Notes under the pieces: model-generated | Told to the model about the DNA's origin: nothing | The model's input: only the letters and a program-made list of their open reading frames with translations | Databases searched by the model: none | Position numbers and translations under genes: made by a program | Shown here: positions 25,501-34,600 of the stretch, piece by piece | Numbering within the stretch: position 1 is the first letter of the stretch | Layout of the letters: the number at the start of each line of letters is the position of its first letter | DNA from: Hydractinia symbiolongicarpus | Lineage: Eukaryota; Cnidaria; Hydrozoa; Anthoathecata; Hydractiniidae | Length of the DNA stretch: 64,000 nucleotides | NCBI RefSeq assembly: GCF_029227915.1 | Contig: NC_079884.1 | Span: 13,144,001-13,208,000 of the forward strand | Direction: 5' to 3'

Positions 25501-27134
25501 ATTTTAAAAGATAGCTATAGCTAAGTGTTTAAAGAACATCAGAAAAAGAAGCAGCTACCTAAAGTGTTCTTTTTTCAAACCAACTTTCTTCAAAACAACT
25601 TCCCTCAAACCAACTCTCTGAGGATCAGTAGCTCAGTTGCTGAAATATTTGATTTATACCCAAAGGTTAAAAAAAAGGTTTTCGTAGCTAGCTAAAATGG
25701 AAGCTGCATCATTCCGTCGTGGTTCCTCCTGGAAACAATTGATAGTAGATAACACATAAATGCTAGCTAGCTAGCTAATGCCAACAACAAAAACGAGAAT
25801 CATTTGTCGATACGGGGGAGAGATTGTCTTTTAACTGGCTCTTGATTTCTTTGTGTTTAGGACGGAAGTATGAATGCAGAACGTCCTTAACTATTATATT
25901 TAAATCCTCCATCATAAAAGCAAAATTTTTTAAGCGGATGTAGCATTTCGGATCGCCATCTTGAACAAGCTTTCGTTTTCGATTTTGTTTTTTAAAACCC
26001 GAGATTAAAGTTACGGCAGCCAAACCTTGGCCCTGATTGTGGGAACAAAAACTATCCTTTTAAAATTTTGTCACGTGCCCGAGGTGTCTTTATAAAATCG
26101 GTAGCCTGGTGAATTCATGTTTTAAAACAATTCACCGGACAAAAATTGCATAAAGTTGAATTAAATAATATAAAAAAACTTGTACATGGCGCAAATTGTC
26201 ATCATACATAAAAAACTTTTTCCTCGTGAGAACACAACCTTGAAATAAACTTAAGTAGATCAAAGATTACCGATAAGGCGTTTTTTGTTAACAAAATCTG
26301 TTTTTGAGAAACCAGAACATACGATACGAGTTCTGAATAGTCCTAACTAAGAAACGAATATATAGATATACAGTTCACACCAACACGCTTTTGTTTTTAA
26401 TTTTATTCGCCCACAATTTTTAAATTTTAGAAAATAACAAATAAGGGTGACGTTATAGCGTCAACATTCGAGGGAAACAGGACGTTGTACCAAACCTGTC
26501 TAAATATAAATTGTTACGCGCGTTTTATGTGTTACATATCAAGCACAAACGCGTCTCCTTGGTGATAAGGCACAACATTCTGTTATATATAAGAAACAAG
26601 TTTTAACAAATTTATGAAGAAAAAAAAACGTCACAAACATAGAAAGAATAGAAGAAAGAAGAAACACTAAACAAAGAATAAAACAATAAAAGACCACACT
26701 AATGGTACACTGAACAAATTAAATTCCTTAACTATATTTTAAAAGCAGAAAATTATAGTTAAAAAAAGAAAGAAAAAAAAAACATAGATTTTTAGAAAAG
26801 GATATTTTGATTCGGTAATCAGCGTCGCTAATGCTCGTATAGGATTCCGAGGTCCAAGACAACACAGGGAATAATATTGATTTTTACCCATAACTTCTCC
26901 GTTACTTCCTCTAAAATCTTTTAGTTGATATGGTGCACTTTGGGATCGTTTAGTTCTTCGTATACTACGTGCTGTTGAAGCTAGTAAATTAGGGTCAGAA
27001 TAACTTTTATGGATCCGCTTTATTTGTTTATATTGTTCTTCGATTTCATCTTCATGTTCACCTCTATTTTCATCTTCTTCTTCATCTTCTTCCATTTCGC
27101 TTGTTTTTAAAATATCGTTACGCAAATCCGTCAT
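194..27134 (-). CDS. Cav2: Voltage-gated calcium channel alpha-1 subunit, Cav2 (N/P/Q) class, 3'-incomplete
   Basis: Pore-forming subunit of a high-voltage-activated calcium channel in the plasma membrane; Cav2 channels typically trigger transmitter release. I reconstructed 39 coding exons by splice consensus; every intron phase agrees and they sum to 5193 nt (1731 codons). Pore glutamates are at about residues 342 (TMEGWT), 679 (TGEDW), 1216 (STGEGWP) and 1504 (STGESW), so the EEEE calcium filter is complete. Cav2 class rather than Cav1 rests on STGEGWP in repeat III (Cav1 has STFEGWP), [16 protein letters not shown] after IVS6 (Cav1 has RDWSILG) and QQLDR in the AID. Start: ATG 27132-27134 opens the first exon. 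The C-terminal tail after the IQ-like segment runs off the window. Gene class is very sure; individual exon ends are by eye, and the exon 1 donor is the weakest. Confidence 0.95.
1055..1375. repeat. Tandem repeat, about 101-bp unit, in Cav2 intron 37
   Basis: The block gataacgaaaa...cagcaacgacgaaaaa recurs at 1060, 1160 and 1261, giving a period of 100-101 bp and about three diverged copies. It sits in a wider region (about 905-1430) built of ACA/ACG/AACGA-type low-complexity DNA. Confidence 0.75.
1870..2041 (+). repeat. Unclassified SINE-like repeat in Cav2 intron 36
   Basis: A block richer in G+C than its surroundings starts with a hairpin (tggctgc...gcagcca) and ends in a (TTAC)n tail at 2025-2041. 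It shows no clear tRNA A/B boxes. A short terminal microsatellite after a compact body is SINE-like, but I cannot name the family. Confidence 0.35.
2133..5289 (-). CDS. Cav2: Cav2 exons 29-36: repeat IV (IVS1-IVS6)
   Basis: Exons at 5125-5289 (IVS1, [19 protein letters not shown]), 4298-4405 (IVS2), 3937-4020 (IVS3), 3665-3787 (IVS4, [16 protein letters not shown]), 3159-3224 (IVS5, ending in AIVGMQ), 2857-2948, 2352-2505 ([10 protein letters not shown], Glu 1504, with cysteine-rich turret) and 2133-2260 ([19 protein letters not shown]). Several of these short exons have no usable ATG and were recovered by splice phase alone. Confidence 0.93.
4428..4712. mobile_element. Tigger/pogo-like MITE in Cav2 intron 29
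   Basis: The ends are imperfect inverted repeats (CCGTATTTCCTCTTTTTAG at left; the right end read inward gives a similar CACCATTTCTGTGATAA), flanked by TA on both sides. Internal GCGCCC and CCGCCC blocks resemble the TIR region of the Tigger element at 36630-39148. It has no coding capacity. Confidence 0.5.
5535..8946 (-). CDS. Cav2: Cav2 exons 20-28: repeat III (IIIS1-IIIS6)
   Basis: Exons at 8817-8946 (IIIS1), 8565-8624 (IIIS2), 7938-8044 ([13 protein letters not shown]), 7388-7490 (IIIS4, [17 protein letters not shown]), 6645-6752 (IIIS5), 6433-6485, 6193-6247, 6005-6105 (pore, [10 protein letters not shown], Glu 1216) and 5535-5733 (IIIS6, ending in [14 protein letters not shown]). The extracellular loop before the pore is split across two very short exons (53 and 55 nt). 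STGEGWP is the Cav2 form of this filter. Confidence 0.93.
7668..7822 (-). mobile_element. SINE (family B), 5'-truncated, in Cav2 intron 22
   Basis: It shares the core ...ccatgccatgtgagg... and the 3' part (acacaggacccacat, tgtttccaacactgaa) with the copy at 41335-41567. The tRNA-like head is missing; a (GAAT)n microsatellite at about 7822-7858 abuts the truncated end. Confidence 0.6.
8981..9032. repeat. 26-bp tandem duplication in Cav2 intron 19
   Basis: TATGATTCTTATCAGTAATA plus gccagt occurs twice in a row (8981-9006 and 9007-9032) without mismatches. Confidence 0.85.
9207..10576 (-). CDS. Cav2: Cav2 exons 15-19: end of IIS6 and II-III cytoplasmic linker
   Basis: Exons at 10108-10576, 9976-10006, 9570-9714, 9492-9503 (12-nt microexon) and 9207-9345. 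After [17 protein letters not shown] the linker is long, polar and rich in N, S, D and E, with low-complexity stretches ([13 protein letters not shown]). The last part, [20 protein letters not shown], resembles the conserved basic segment before IIIS1 in Cav2. In vertebrate Cav2 this linker binds release machinery; no clear synprint motif is visible here. Confidence 0.88.
9492..9503 (-). CDS. Cav2: Candidate 12-nt Cav2 microexon (exon 18)
   Basis: The minus strand reads ttattaaccag|ATAATAAACATG|gtatgtaa, a good acceptor and a good donor around 12 nt. It joins the phase-1 end of exon 17 to the phase-1 start of exon 19, so inclusion adds four residues (about DNKH) and skipping keeps frame. It is probably alternatively spliced. 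No transcript evidence is available. Confidence 0.6.
11078..14772 (-). CDS. Cav2: Cav2 exons 10-14: repeat II (IIS2-IIS6)
   Basis: Exons at 14660-14772 (IIS2-S3, [17 protein letters not shown]), 14087-14199 (IIS4, [14 protein letters not shown]), 12593-12724 (IIS5, ending in GMQLFGGK), 11394-11466 (pore helix, LLAVFQ) and 11078-11201 ([15 protein letters not shown] and IIS6). The filter glutamate is residue 679. The exon 14 donor (AAT T|gtatct) pairs with the exon 15 acceptor to give [16 protein letters not shown], the expected IIS6 end. Intron 12 has been invaded by a LINE (11769-12496). Confidence 0.93.
11769..12496 (-). mobile_element. RTE-like non-LTR retrotransposon, 5'-truncated, in Cav2 intron 12
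   Basis: The minus strand is open from the 5' break at about 12496 to the stop at 11800. It encodes the end of a CxxC finger (FVCKRCKGE), then [11 protein letters not shown] and the typical LINE C-terminal region [29 protein letters not shown] and RGRPRKTW. The 3' end is short and finishes in a TGATGA-type microsatellite, as in RTE-like elements. It is in the same orientation as the host gene and closely similar to the copy at 57521-58670. The catalytic RT core is not included. Confidence 0.85.
12778..12860. repeat. TCTG-rich end of an interspersed repeat, Cav2 intron 11
   Basis: tataatactcgctgtctgtc followed by (TCTG)n. It resembles the reverse complement of the end of the family A repeat near 46735 (gacggacacagc...tattattatag). 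It is probably a fragment of the same family. The rest of intron 11 (12861-14086) shows nothing further that I can name. Confidence 0.35.
15207..16741 (-). CDS. Cav2: Cav2 exons 8-9: I-II linker with beta-subunit site (AID), start of IIS1
   Basis: Exon 8 (16626-16741) encodes [18 protein letters not shown] and then the alpha-interaction domain [14 protein letters not shown] at about residues 409-422. The Tyr, Trp and Ile that contact the Cav beta subunit in known structures are all present. QQLDR keeps the arginine of the Cav2 QxxER Gbetagamma motif, with Asp in place of Glu. Exon 9 (15207-15521) carries the rest of the linker and IIS1 ([18 protein letters not shown]). Splice phases 2, 1 and 1 join cleanly. 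Confidence 0.93.
16105..16310 (-). pseudogene. Transposase remnant with psq-type helix-turn-helix, Cav2 intron 8
   Basis: One minus frame encodes [20 protein letters not shown] followed by [13 protein letters not shown], which fits the pipsqueak/CENP-B-like HTH at the N-terminus of Tigger/pogo transposases (S..D.A..YGV...T...WLK.K). Downstream the reading breaks into stops. It is probably a dead pogo-superfamily fragment; no termini were defined. Confidence 0.45.
17249..22709 (-). CDS. Cav2: Cav2 exons 2-7: repeat I (IS1-IS6)
   Basis: Exons at 22614-22709, 22146-22285, 21664-21764, 18867-19025, 17868-18070 and 17249-17358. IS1 is [17 protein letters not shown] followed by the Cav2-like LPENDKSEM loop. 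IS2-IS3 contain [11 protein letters not shown] and [16 protein letters not shown]4 carries the basic series [15 protein letters not shown]5 is in exon 5. The pore loop ends in [16 protein letters not shown], giving the first selectivity-filter glutamate. IS6 ends in NLVLGVLSG. The extracellular turret contains several cysteines ([14 protein letters not shown]), as in other Cav channels. Intron 4 (19026-21663) and intron 1 are the largest in this block. Confidence 0.94.
17385..17525. repeat. Short TIR-less repeat with (CAGA)n, Cav2 intron 6
   Basis: The block gtcgtcaacctgtggaaaaa...cagacagaaaaacaggcagacgac lies between AT-rich DNA. The pair of motifs (gtggaaaaatcc, cagac..gacg) resembles the two ends of the family A repeats at 19128 and 45761. 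It looks like an internally deleted copy. Confidence 0.35.
19128..19715 (+). repeat. Interspersed repeat family A, copy 1, Cav2 intron 4
   Basis: About 590 bp related to 45262-45760 and 45761-46745. Shared blocks include gatca-agaaa...gatcatg..cttttgac-aac, ggttttttgat, attccaggatgt and taaaaaatgactga. Near its left end is a perfect hairpin, TTTCCACGAGC/GCTCGTGGAAA, around TTATACTAGTATAA (19150-19187). No ORF. The rest of intron 4 (19716-21663) is AT-rich and shows nothing else. Confidence 0.65.
25616..25760 (+). repeat. Degenerate tRNA/SINE-like fragment
   Basis: agtagctcagttgctgaaat resembles a tRNA A box region. 90 bp further on, gtggttcctcctggaaacaa resembles the 3' domain of the family A-nested SINE (cctcctggaaataatagaca at about 46445). 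Both matches are imperfect. Confidence 0.35.
25775..26023 (-). CDS. Unrecognised 82-codon ORF inside Cav2 intron 1
   Basis: Starts ATG ([20 protein letters not shown]) and ends NDSRFCCWH. It is basic near the N-terminus and has no motif I recognise. It lies in a patch of higher G+C than the rest of the intron, next to a SINE-like block. It may be a chance ORF, a piece of an unannotated repeat or a small gene. Confidence 0.2.
   Translation of the reverse strand: MAAVTLISGFKKQNRKRKLVQDGDPKCYIRLKNFAFMMEDLNIIVKDVLHSYFRPKHKEIKSQLKDNLSPVSTNDSRFCCWH
26784..27134 (-). CDS. Cav2: Cav2 exon 1: cytoplasmic N-terminus
   Basis: 117 codons from the ATG at 27132-27134. The first half is acidic (runs of E and D). 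It is followed by a basic, serine-rich stretch with SYSDPNLL and RTKRSQSAP, then [19 protein letters not shown], which matches the conserved Cav segment just before IS1. The donor is uncertain: the only GT in phase with exon 2 is a weak one (TAT|GTTTTT), and it adds about three residues relative to mammalian Cav2 before IS1. No upstream coding exon was seen; a 5' UTR exon cannot be excluded. Confidence 0.8.
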
Positions 27135-30100
27135 TATTTTGATTTAAGTTGAAACTTTAAACATTGAAAATGTAACATCATTAAAAAAAATAAAAAATAA
27201 AAAATAATATTTTGTGAAAGCTATCTTGTAAATTTTTCACTTTTAAAAACTGTTTATCCTTTGCAAATAATATCTTTCATTTCACCAGTAAAATTAACTT
27301 GTATGAACTATATTTTCGCTATGTTCCTCCTTTCTTTTTTTTGTATTACTTTAACCCGGTTATTTTCTTCTTCTTTTTTGCTTTTCTTATATTAATGGTA
27401 AAATGCTTCACATAACCTTCAATTTTTTGTTGTTTTTTTTTACGCGAAACATCTGCAGTCGAAGGCTTTTTTTCGACGTGCTAATTTCAAGCTACGGTTC
27501 AGAAGCGAATAAACTTTTTTTTCAAAATTTAACTTAGTAACTCGCTACCGTATACTTTTTATTTGCCAGAGAGTGTGAAAAGTTTTTTTCTTTGAATAAA
27601 GTAATTTGGTTAGTGGCGAGGTTTTCTATAGTTTGTCATACATTATTAAGTTTTTTCCGATTCATTAACGTACTTATTACATTCATTGAATCACGTGACT
27701 TGTATAAAATAATACGAACTCATCATATTTTTGAAATTGTAAATTTGTGTACGCGGGATTTATTCAAAAATACAATTTATCAATAACATATCCAAGATGG
27801 TAGCATAAACCGTAATAATTTTCCCGTGTAGAGATATTGCGGAAAATTTAATCATGACTTTTTACATTTATGATATAAAAAGCGATGATTGGCTATGAGT
27901 CAGCGCTGTGTACTGCTCTTAGCAACAAACGCTTCAATGTTAACATCTGCTTTCTTTTTGCTACTCACAGTAATAAAGACATCGATTGAATGGGAGAATC
28001 ATTTATTGTTTTCCCCCAATCTATGGAAAACAGAAGCAACAATAAAAACTTAAATTATTTATGCCCGTTTATATATTAGTCTCTTCGGGGTTTTAAGAAC
28101 AAAAAAATATAGTTAATACTGAGGAACACTTCTCGTTGCTCAGAATCACGCACACATGAAAAATTTGGAAGAAAAACTGAGAATCATAAAAAAAATTAAT
28201 CGCCACACTGGTCGAGTCCGCGTAGTCACATTTATTAAAATAAAATTACATTTCATTCTTTCTTTCTTTTTCACTTGTATGTTTTTCTAAAGACTTTTAA
28301 GATGTTGGATATATATTTTGTTTAATATTTAATGAATTGGAAGAAGGTGAATCCACATCTACTTTTAATATTTTTGAACGTATTGATATTTAGAAATTCT
28401 GATTAAAAAAAGTTCAACGGAAATGCTATTTTCTTCTGCCGGAATTCTTTCATTTTGGCCACATTTTGACGGACAGCGTAGAAGTTAGAAAGGTTACCTG
28501 TCTCTCTTCCCTGCTTTTGCTATTGCCCTGTATTTTTTATTTTTTTTATTTTACTTAAAAAGAGAAAAATGATGAGTTTAGTTCACTAGACTACGTAGAA
28601 GTAGAAACTTCAGCGAGGTTATAAAATTCGTGAAAATTATTGTGCAAACATAAATCCAAACGAGCCTAAATATACGGGTTGATGGGTTTCTTATACTAAA
28701 TACACGCACTTTTTTATAAGAAATCAGTGATAGTCCCTTTAGGGTTCCGACTCTTTTTTTAAAACAAAATTTGAGAAGATTCGAGGACTTTTGAGGAGAT
28801 TTTTGAGAAGCTTTTGTTCACAAAATTGAGGAGATTCGAGGAGAAAACTAGCACTTGTAAAAATAAAGGAAAACACATACTGGCATCTCAATACTTTTTT
28901 TCAAAAGATAACCAAGAAACTTTGCTTCAAATATAAACACACAAAAAGTAATGTTTGCAGGCCACAGCAACCACAAGTTGTGGTTATTCAAAATAAATAA
29001 TATTAAAATAATATCAAAATTTTTTCAAAGAGATTTAAGAAAAAAACCTAAATTTCAAAAAAATCAGAACATTTGAGACCTTTTGAATTTGAGGAGATTT
29101 GAGGAGTTATGAGGAGGCGTGGAAACTTTCATAGAGGAGTACTTGCACAACTTTAAAAATATTTTTTTTTACATTTTTTTTGCAAATCATGCAGCGACTT
29201 CATGTGAAAAAAGATTTGTTCAAAAACTGAGTTACCTGTAGCTAAAGCATTTTTTGATAACCAGGTTGTTTACTTCGAGCTATCTTGCAATAATTATGTA
29301 CAAATCATCATTGTATACTATTTAACCTGCTGCAAAGTACGCATCATATTGACTTTCCTCAAAATTTCTAACTCAGAAACAACACCGTAGAGATTACTAG
29401 AACGAATAATGGCTATTTTTTCCAGTCAATAAATAAATTGTACAATATTAAAAAAAATTATACTCAAATAGTACCGTAGATAAATTTTGGCGAGTATTTA
29501 ATTTGGGGATTTTCAAAATGGAACATTTAGCGGGGATTTAATTTGGCGAATGATAAATTTTATAAAATTTGGCGAGGATATAATTTTGCGAATATAAAAA
29601 AATGCTTATTCTGGCGAATGATACAGAGAAATGAATTTTTCTGTCTTAAAATGTTTTATAAAAAATAATAATAAACGTATAAACACAAGATTGATTATAG
29701 AGTTAAACATTTCTATTCTTCATCATCGCCTTTCGTGAATATAAAAAAAGTTCATTTTGGGGAAAAAAAAACATTTTTCTTTAAAATTTAACGGGGATTT
29801 AATAGGCGAACGGTAAATATGTTAAACTTAGCGAGTATTTAATTTGGCGAATGAGTTATCAAAATTTTGGCGGGTATTTAATTTGGCAAATTTTGCCCAA
29901 ATTCGCCAAATTTAATCCTCGCCAAATAATGATAAAGATTGAATAAAGGATAAATTTATGAAACTTACTTTGAAAAAAAGAATAGTTTTCAGTTTAAACA
30001 AATTGTTTTGAGAGCAAGTTTTGGGTTATTCAGGAGATACTTGCCAATACTATGTAAAAAGCACGTGACGCTACTAATGTTTTTTAATTCTATATTTATT

Positions 30101-31655
30101 CACAAACCTGATTTGTCCTACACGCACTCAGATAACTGTTTTTGAAAAAACAAGAGTACATTATAAATTCCCTTTCAAGTTAATTGTTCATTGAAAAACA
30201 CTCTTTCCATCTGTTATCCAAATGTGCAAGAGACTTCATTAATATGTAAAGTATATACAAACAGCCATGTTTCAGCAAAATAATACATTGCATTGTTTAC
30301 ATCAAAACAAGAATAAAAATCTATTAAAATACATATGAATAATTTGATAATATATGTAAGAAGGTGCTAAATCAAGGGTATAATCAGGCTACACACCGTA
30401 ACAGCTTATGAAAACCCTAGGAATGGCTAGAGCTGGTGACTTCGAACTGAGGTGACTTCGAGCAAGCACATAGTATAAAAATCTTTACATAACTGTGGAG
30501 ACAGGTTATCAAATTCCTTGCACATAGACAAGAGATTGGTGACGTCATAAACTAGATAATTTCATTGTTTACCCTAGGAAGATAGAAATAGAGAAGGAGA
30601 ACCACCTTATTTCGCAGCTATTAATATCTATTCAAATTCTGTGTTGTTTTTAATAACAATGGTATCACAGGCTTGTCAAATTGACCTTCATTGTGCTCAG
30701 TGTAGCAATAAAATGTTGTAAATAACTTGTATCTTGGTGTATTAATAAACCACATGGGAAACATTCGTGCGGGGACTTAAAAATCGCCATTTTGAAGCTT
30801 GTTTGGGGTTCATAGTGTTGCCTACTGATTAACGGAATACAAACAAATTAGAAGCGGCTGCAATAGGGTTGCAACACGAGTGTTTCAGTAGTGTTTTTCC
30901 ATCTTTTTGGTTAAGTTTCAGGATGGCTTCAGGATTTCGGATTTATAAGAGTTAGCATTTTAGATTGAAGGATAAGTAGTCCAGTAGAATAATCTCAACA
31001 AATAATCCTACACTACCAGTTAGATTAACCCACAAGATCAATCTTAATGAAACTTTAAAGGAGAACTTAGAATTAAAGTGAACATTTATAAAAAACTACA
31101 CGAGAGGTTGATGATCGTTGCTAGACCAATATGCAGTGCAAATAATGTATACGTATAGAAAAATATTTAAAAAATTAGAAAAATAAAAAAAATTAACTGA
31201 AGCCAGCAGTTAAGTACCATTGCGTCATTGTTAGACATTTGTAACAGTCAATTAAATTGAAGACTTACCAATCAACTTTCATTTATCGTTTTATGTACAG
31301 TAACCACAAAACATTCACAAAATCATGTATGTTCAGTTGTAAGAAGCAGACATCATGGTTTAAAGCATTGCACCTCGCAATTTTATTTATCAAAAAAAAC
31401 AGCATACTGTTACATAACATTATATACAGAGAATCAGAATAACAGACCATTACACAACCTTCTAGGTGCAAATACAATAATTGTTTATAAATATAAAATT
31501 ACAATTGATTAATATTATTGTCTTTCGTACAGGTTTAGGGTGAAGACGTCCTCCTATTGTGATGAAGGTTTTTCTAGCAAGTTCCATCACCTCGCATTTT
31601 GCTTTTATTGCAAGCAAGTTTGGACAGTAAATCTATTTTATATTATTTTATGACA
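27135..31655. other. Spacer between the PHPT1 3' end and the Cav2 5' end
   Basis: No coding exon recognised. It should contain the Cav2 promoter and 5' UTR, but I see no element I can assign. It holds two purine-rich blocks built on GAGGAGATT (28760-28845 and 29085-29130) and a MITE-like repeat (29471-29932). The remaining sequence is AT-rich. Confidence 0.5.
29471..29932. mobile_element. MITE-like element with TTTGGCGAG inverted ends
   Basis: The left end reads ttttggcgagtatttaattt and the right end, read inward, tttggcgaggattaaatttg. The motif (g)ggatttaatttggcgaat is repeated internally at least six times. It is non-coding. A related but more diverged element (motif atttaatttcgc) is at 40876-41190. 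Confidence 0.6.
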
Positions 31656-34600
31656 TTAATATCCTTCATTAGAATATGATATTTTTACATAATCTGGGTA
31701 TTTCTTTTGTAACAGGCCGACAGTAATGGAATGGTCTGCTCTTCCAAAACCCTAAAAATATAGAATTTGAACGCAAAAAAACATAAGAGAAACATTGTAC
31801 ATTACACCTCATAAAATTCTGGGATTTCAAAAAAAAAAAAAAACACGTTTTTCTATGATCACACTAAAAATATATTTTGCTGAAAAATATAATGTTCGGA
31901 GGTCTCCAATATTACCTCACAAATCGTTTTTTTAAAAAAAAAAATAAATTCAGAAGGTTGTAGAATTTTTGCGAATTTGCCTTGTATCTGCAACTGAAAT
32001 TTACCATTAAGCAAGGACAGACATTCACAATTTCTTGTCTGCAATTTACCTTATTTCTGGCTCCCTTGCAACTTTTCTGTAAATTTAGCATAAAATTCAA
32101 ATATAAGCATATAGGATAAAAGCAAAACAATAGAGCATACAATAATTCTGCTGTCTTTGCAATTATTTTATTCCATCTTTTGCTAAACGAATCTTTGAAG
32201 TTAATTCACATCAAAAGGACTCACCATGGAATATCCAAATACTGAGATAATTTTATCTCCATCATCATGTTGTATTCGACCACCACCAACACATTCAGTT
32301 TCTATACCAAGAGGCAGTATACTGGATTCTTCTCTCTCATAAATATCAGCTAAAATGTAAATTGGATTAAAACAGAAAGATCTCGCTTTAATCAATGCAG
32401 TACTTGTTTTAATAACTACAGCCTTCTTTCTTCTAATTTTGTGGCTCACCAATGTATAAATGAATAGCTTTTTCAATTTTAGTTTTCCTACTTATTTTTG
32501 GGTGACAGGTTTCCTTTAAAACTAGACAACAACACTTTATGATGGTAAACAAAGTTAAAAAAATCCTCAAACTACTACCCAACAACAATAAAAGGTTGTA
32601 GAACTTTAAACTGCTGAATAAGCTCAAAGAAAATTGGTGCCAATTGGTACATTATAAACTTCAACCGCCTTTTTGCTGTGGTCTGTTCAGTGCCCCAAAA
32701 GGAATATATATTGTGCTGTCTATCTGTGCAATCCCTTCTGTTAACTAACACATAGATCAAACTATGGCACCAAATGCAGTGAAACCAGGGATTTATTTGA
32801 TCAGGGCATGCATCTTTATGCCCCAGCCCTAAGTACCAACAACATTAAATCAAAGATCCATCAATCTTTTAACAAAGCTGATATTGAAAAAACACACTTC
32901 TCTTCCTCAAAGCAACAAACTCGGGTTAAGCTGTTGATTGTCTTTCATTAGAATCTAAGAAATATCTCCCTGAGAAAAATCCCCCCTGAGAATAGCCCCC
33001 GGTCGGTATTAAGATTTTTAATGGAAAATGTGTGTATATTGTAATACATTAACACTATGTACCAGCTCCTAAATAACACTCAATGCCGCCATCTTGATGC
33101 ACTAACTGTCTAAAAGTTGAATGTAGGAGCAATCAATGCCGCCATATTAATTATCGGCATTGTTCACATCTTTAGTGTTAAGTATTAACACGTTACCCAA
33201 CGGACTCCCTTTTAATAGCGCTATTCCTGTGTAACTGGCAGAATATCAGACACACTTTCCGGGCAGCAATTTCAGTGATATGACAGGGGAGTTGGAGATC
33301 CAAGCCTTATTTTCATATTAGGTACACCTGATAGTTGTTATTGCGACAGTCAGAAAATTGGTTTTGCGACTGCACTTTCAAGGTAGTTTCAGAAATATTC
33401 TATCAACTGTACACTGTTCATTCCCTCACTTGATACAACATTTTTCCATGCATCTATGCGCTGTTACCTAATAAAACACAGGCACGAACCCTTTGTTGTT
33501 TCAAGAGCTCAGTACAGTCACAAACAGGGCTTTACCAACCAGAGTGCTGATTGATTTTAAAAATGCTGCATTAAATGCATTCAAGCCTAAGCACCTGAGT
33601 AGTGATGTAGTTGGCTGCTTCTTTTATTTATTAAAAAACATTTGGCAAGATATTCTGCTGCCTTGGCTTCAACAACGGTACCAAGATGATGACAACTTCT
33701 CCTTACACGCAACAATGATCATGGCACTTGCGTTCCCTCCAGCCGATATCGATACGGCATTCAACGACTTATTCACGTAAATAAGAAACAACTTTAATAT
33801 CAACATGCATGATATCTTCAATTATTTCGATGACACTTATATTGGGCGACTTCTGAGGAATGGATGTATAGAGACACTCCAATGTTCCCAAAGGAAATGT
33901 TGAATATGTATAAGTGCACAAAAAATCATTTACCTTAAACAAATAATAATGTGAAAGGGTGGAACAATAGGATACAGCAACATGTCAACGCTTGACATGT
34001 CAACGCTTGGAAATTTTGGAAACTTGTAGACGTCTTAAAGAAGAAAGAAAATGTTTGGCACGTGAAGTTGACTCAGTGTTTGGGAGGTATTCCAGTACTG
34101 AAGAGAAAGAAGTATGCTGATTGCAACACACAAATTGTAAATGTAGTGCAAATCTACCAAGGAATGCCAACATAAGACTACTTCAGACGTATTGCATACA
34201 ATTTGTTGCAGAAGTAACTGTTTTAATCTAAATACTATGCTTAAAGAAATCCTGAGGTATAAAATGATGTTGGCCTTATATTTTAGAGCCTAAAAAGTTG
34301 GTTAACAAGTCAAATTTTTAAAAAAGCCCTTTTCTGTTCTCAAGATATTCACATTTAAAGAATTTCAGATCTAATTATGCTGCATAAATTATGATGTCAT
34401 GTTTAAGTAATAGCAAATTTTGATACTTTTTGTCATCAGTAATTTTAAACATGTTAAGGGATATGCATTCAAACTATATCAATGCATAGATTTTATAAAG
34501 GTGAATTGATTAGCGTAATTTTTTCTGACAAAATCCCACTTGTTTGCTCGTCCCAGGCCTCTTAATTTTTTGCTGAGGATCCAAAAGAAAATGAAATTTT

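Larger units (their letters stand above)
22710..26783. other. Cav2 intron 1 (about 4.1 kb)
   Basis: Mostly AT-rich single-copy-looking DNA. It contains a SINE-like block at about 25616-25760 and an unrecognised ORF at 25775-26023. A good-looking donor on the minus strand at 25304 (CCTCCTT|gtaagttc) has no exon in the right phase. Nothing else was recognised. Confidence 0.5.

Noticed and set aside
28185-28250. tRNA-like GGACTCGACC stretch
   Set aside because: No matching A box or cloverleaf could be paired; not a tRNA gene.
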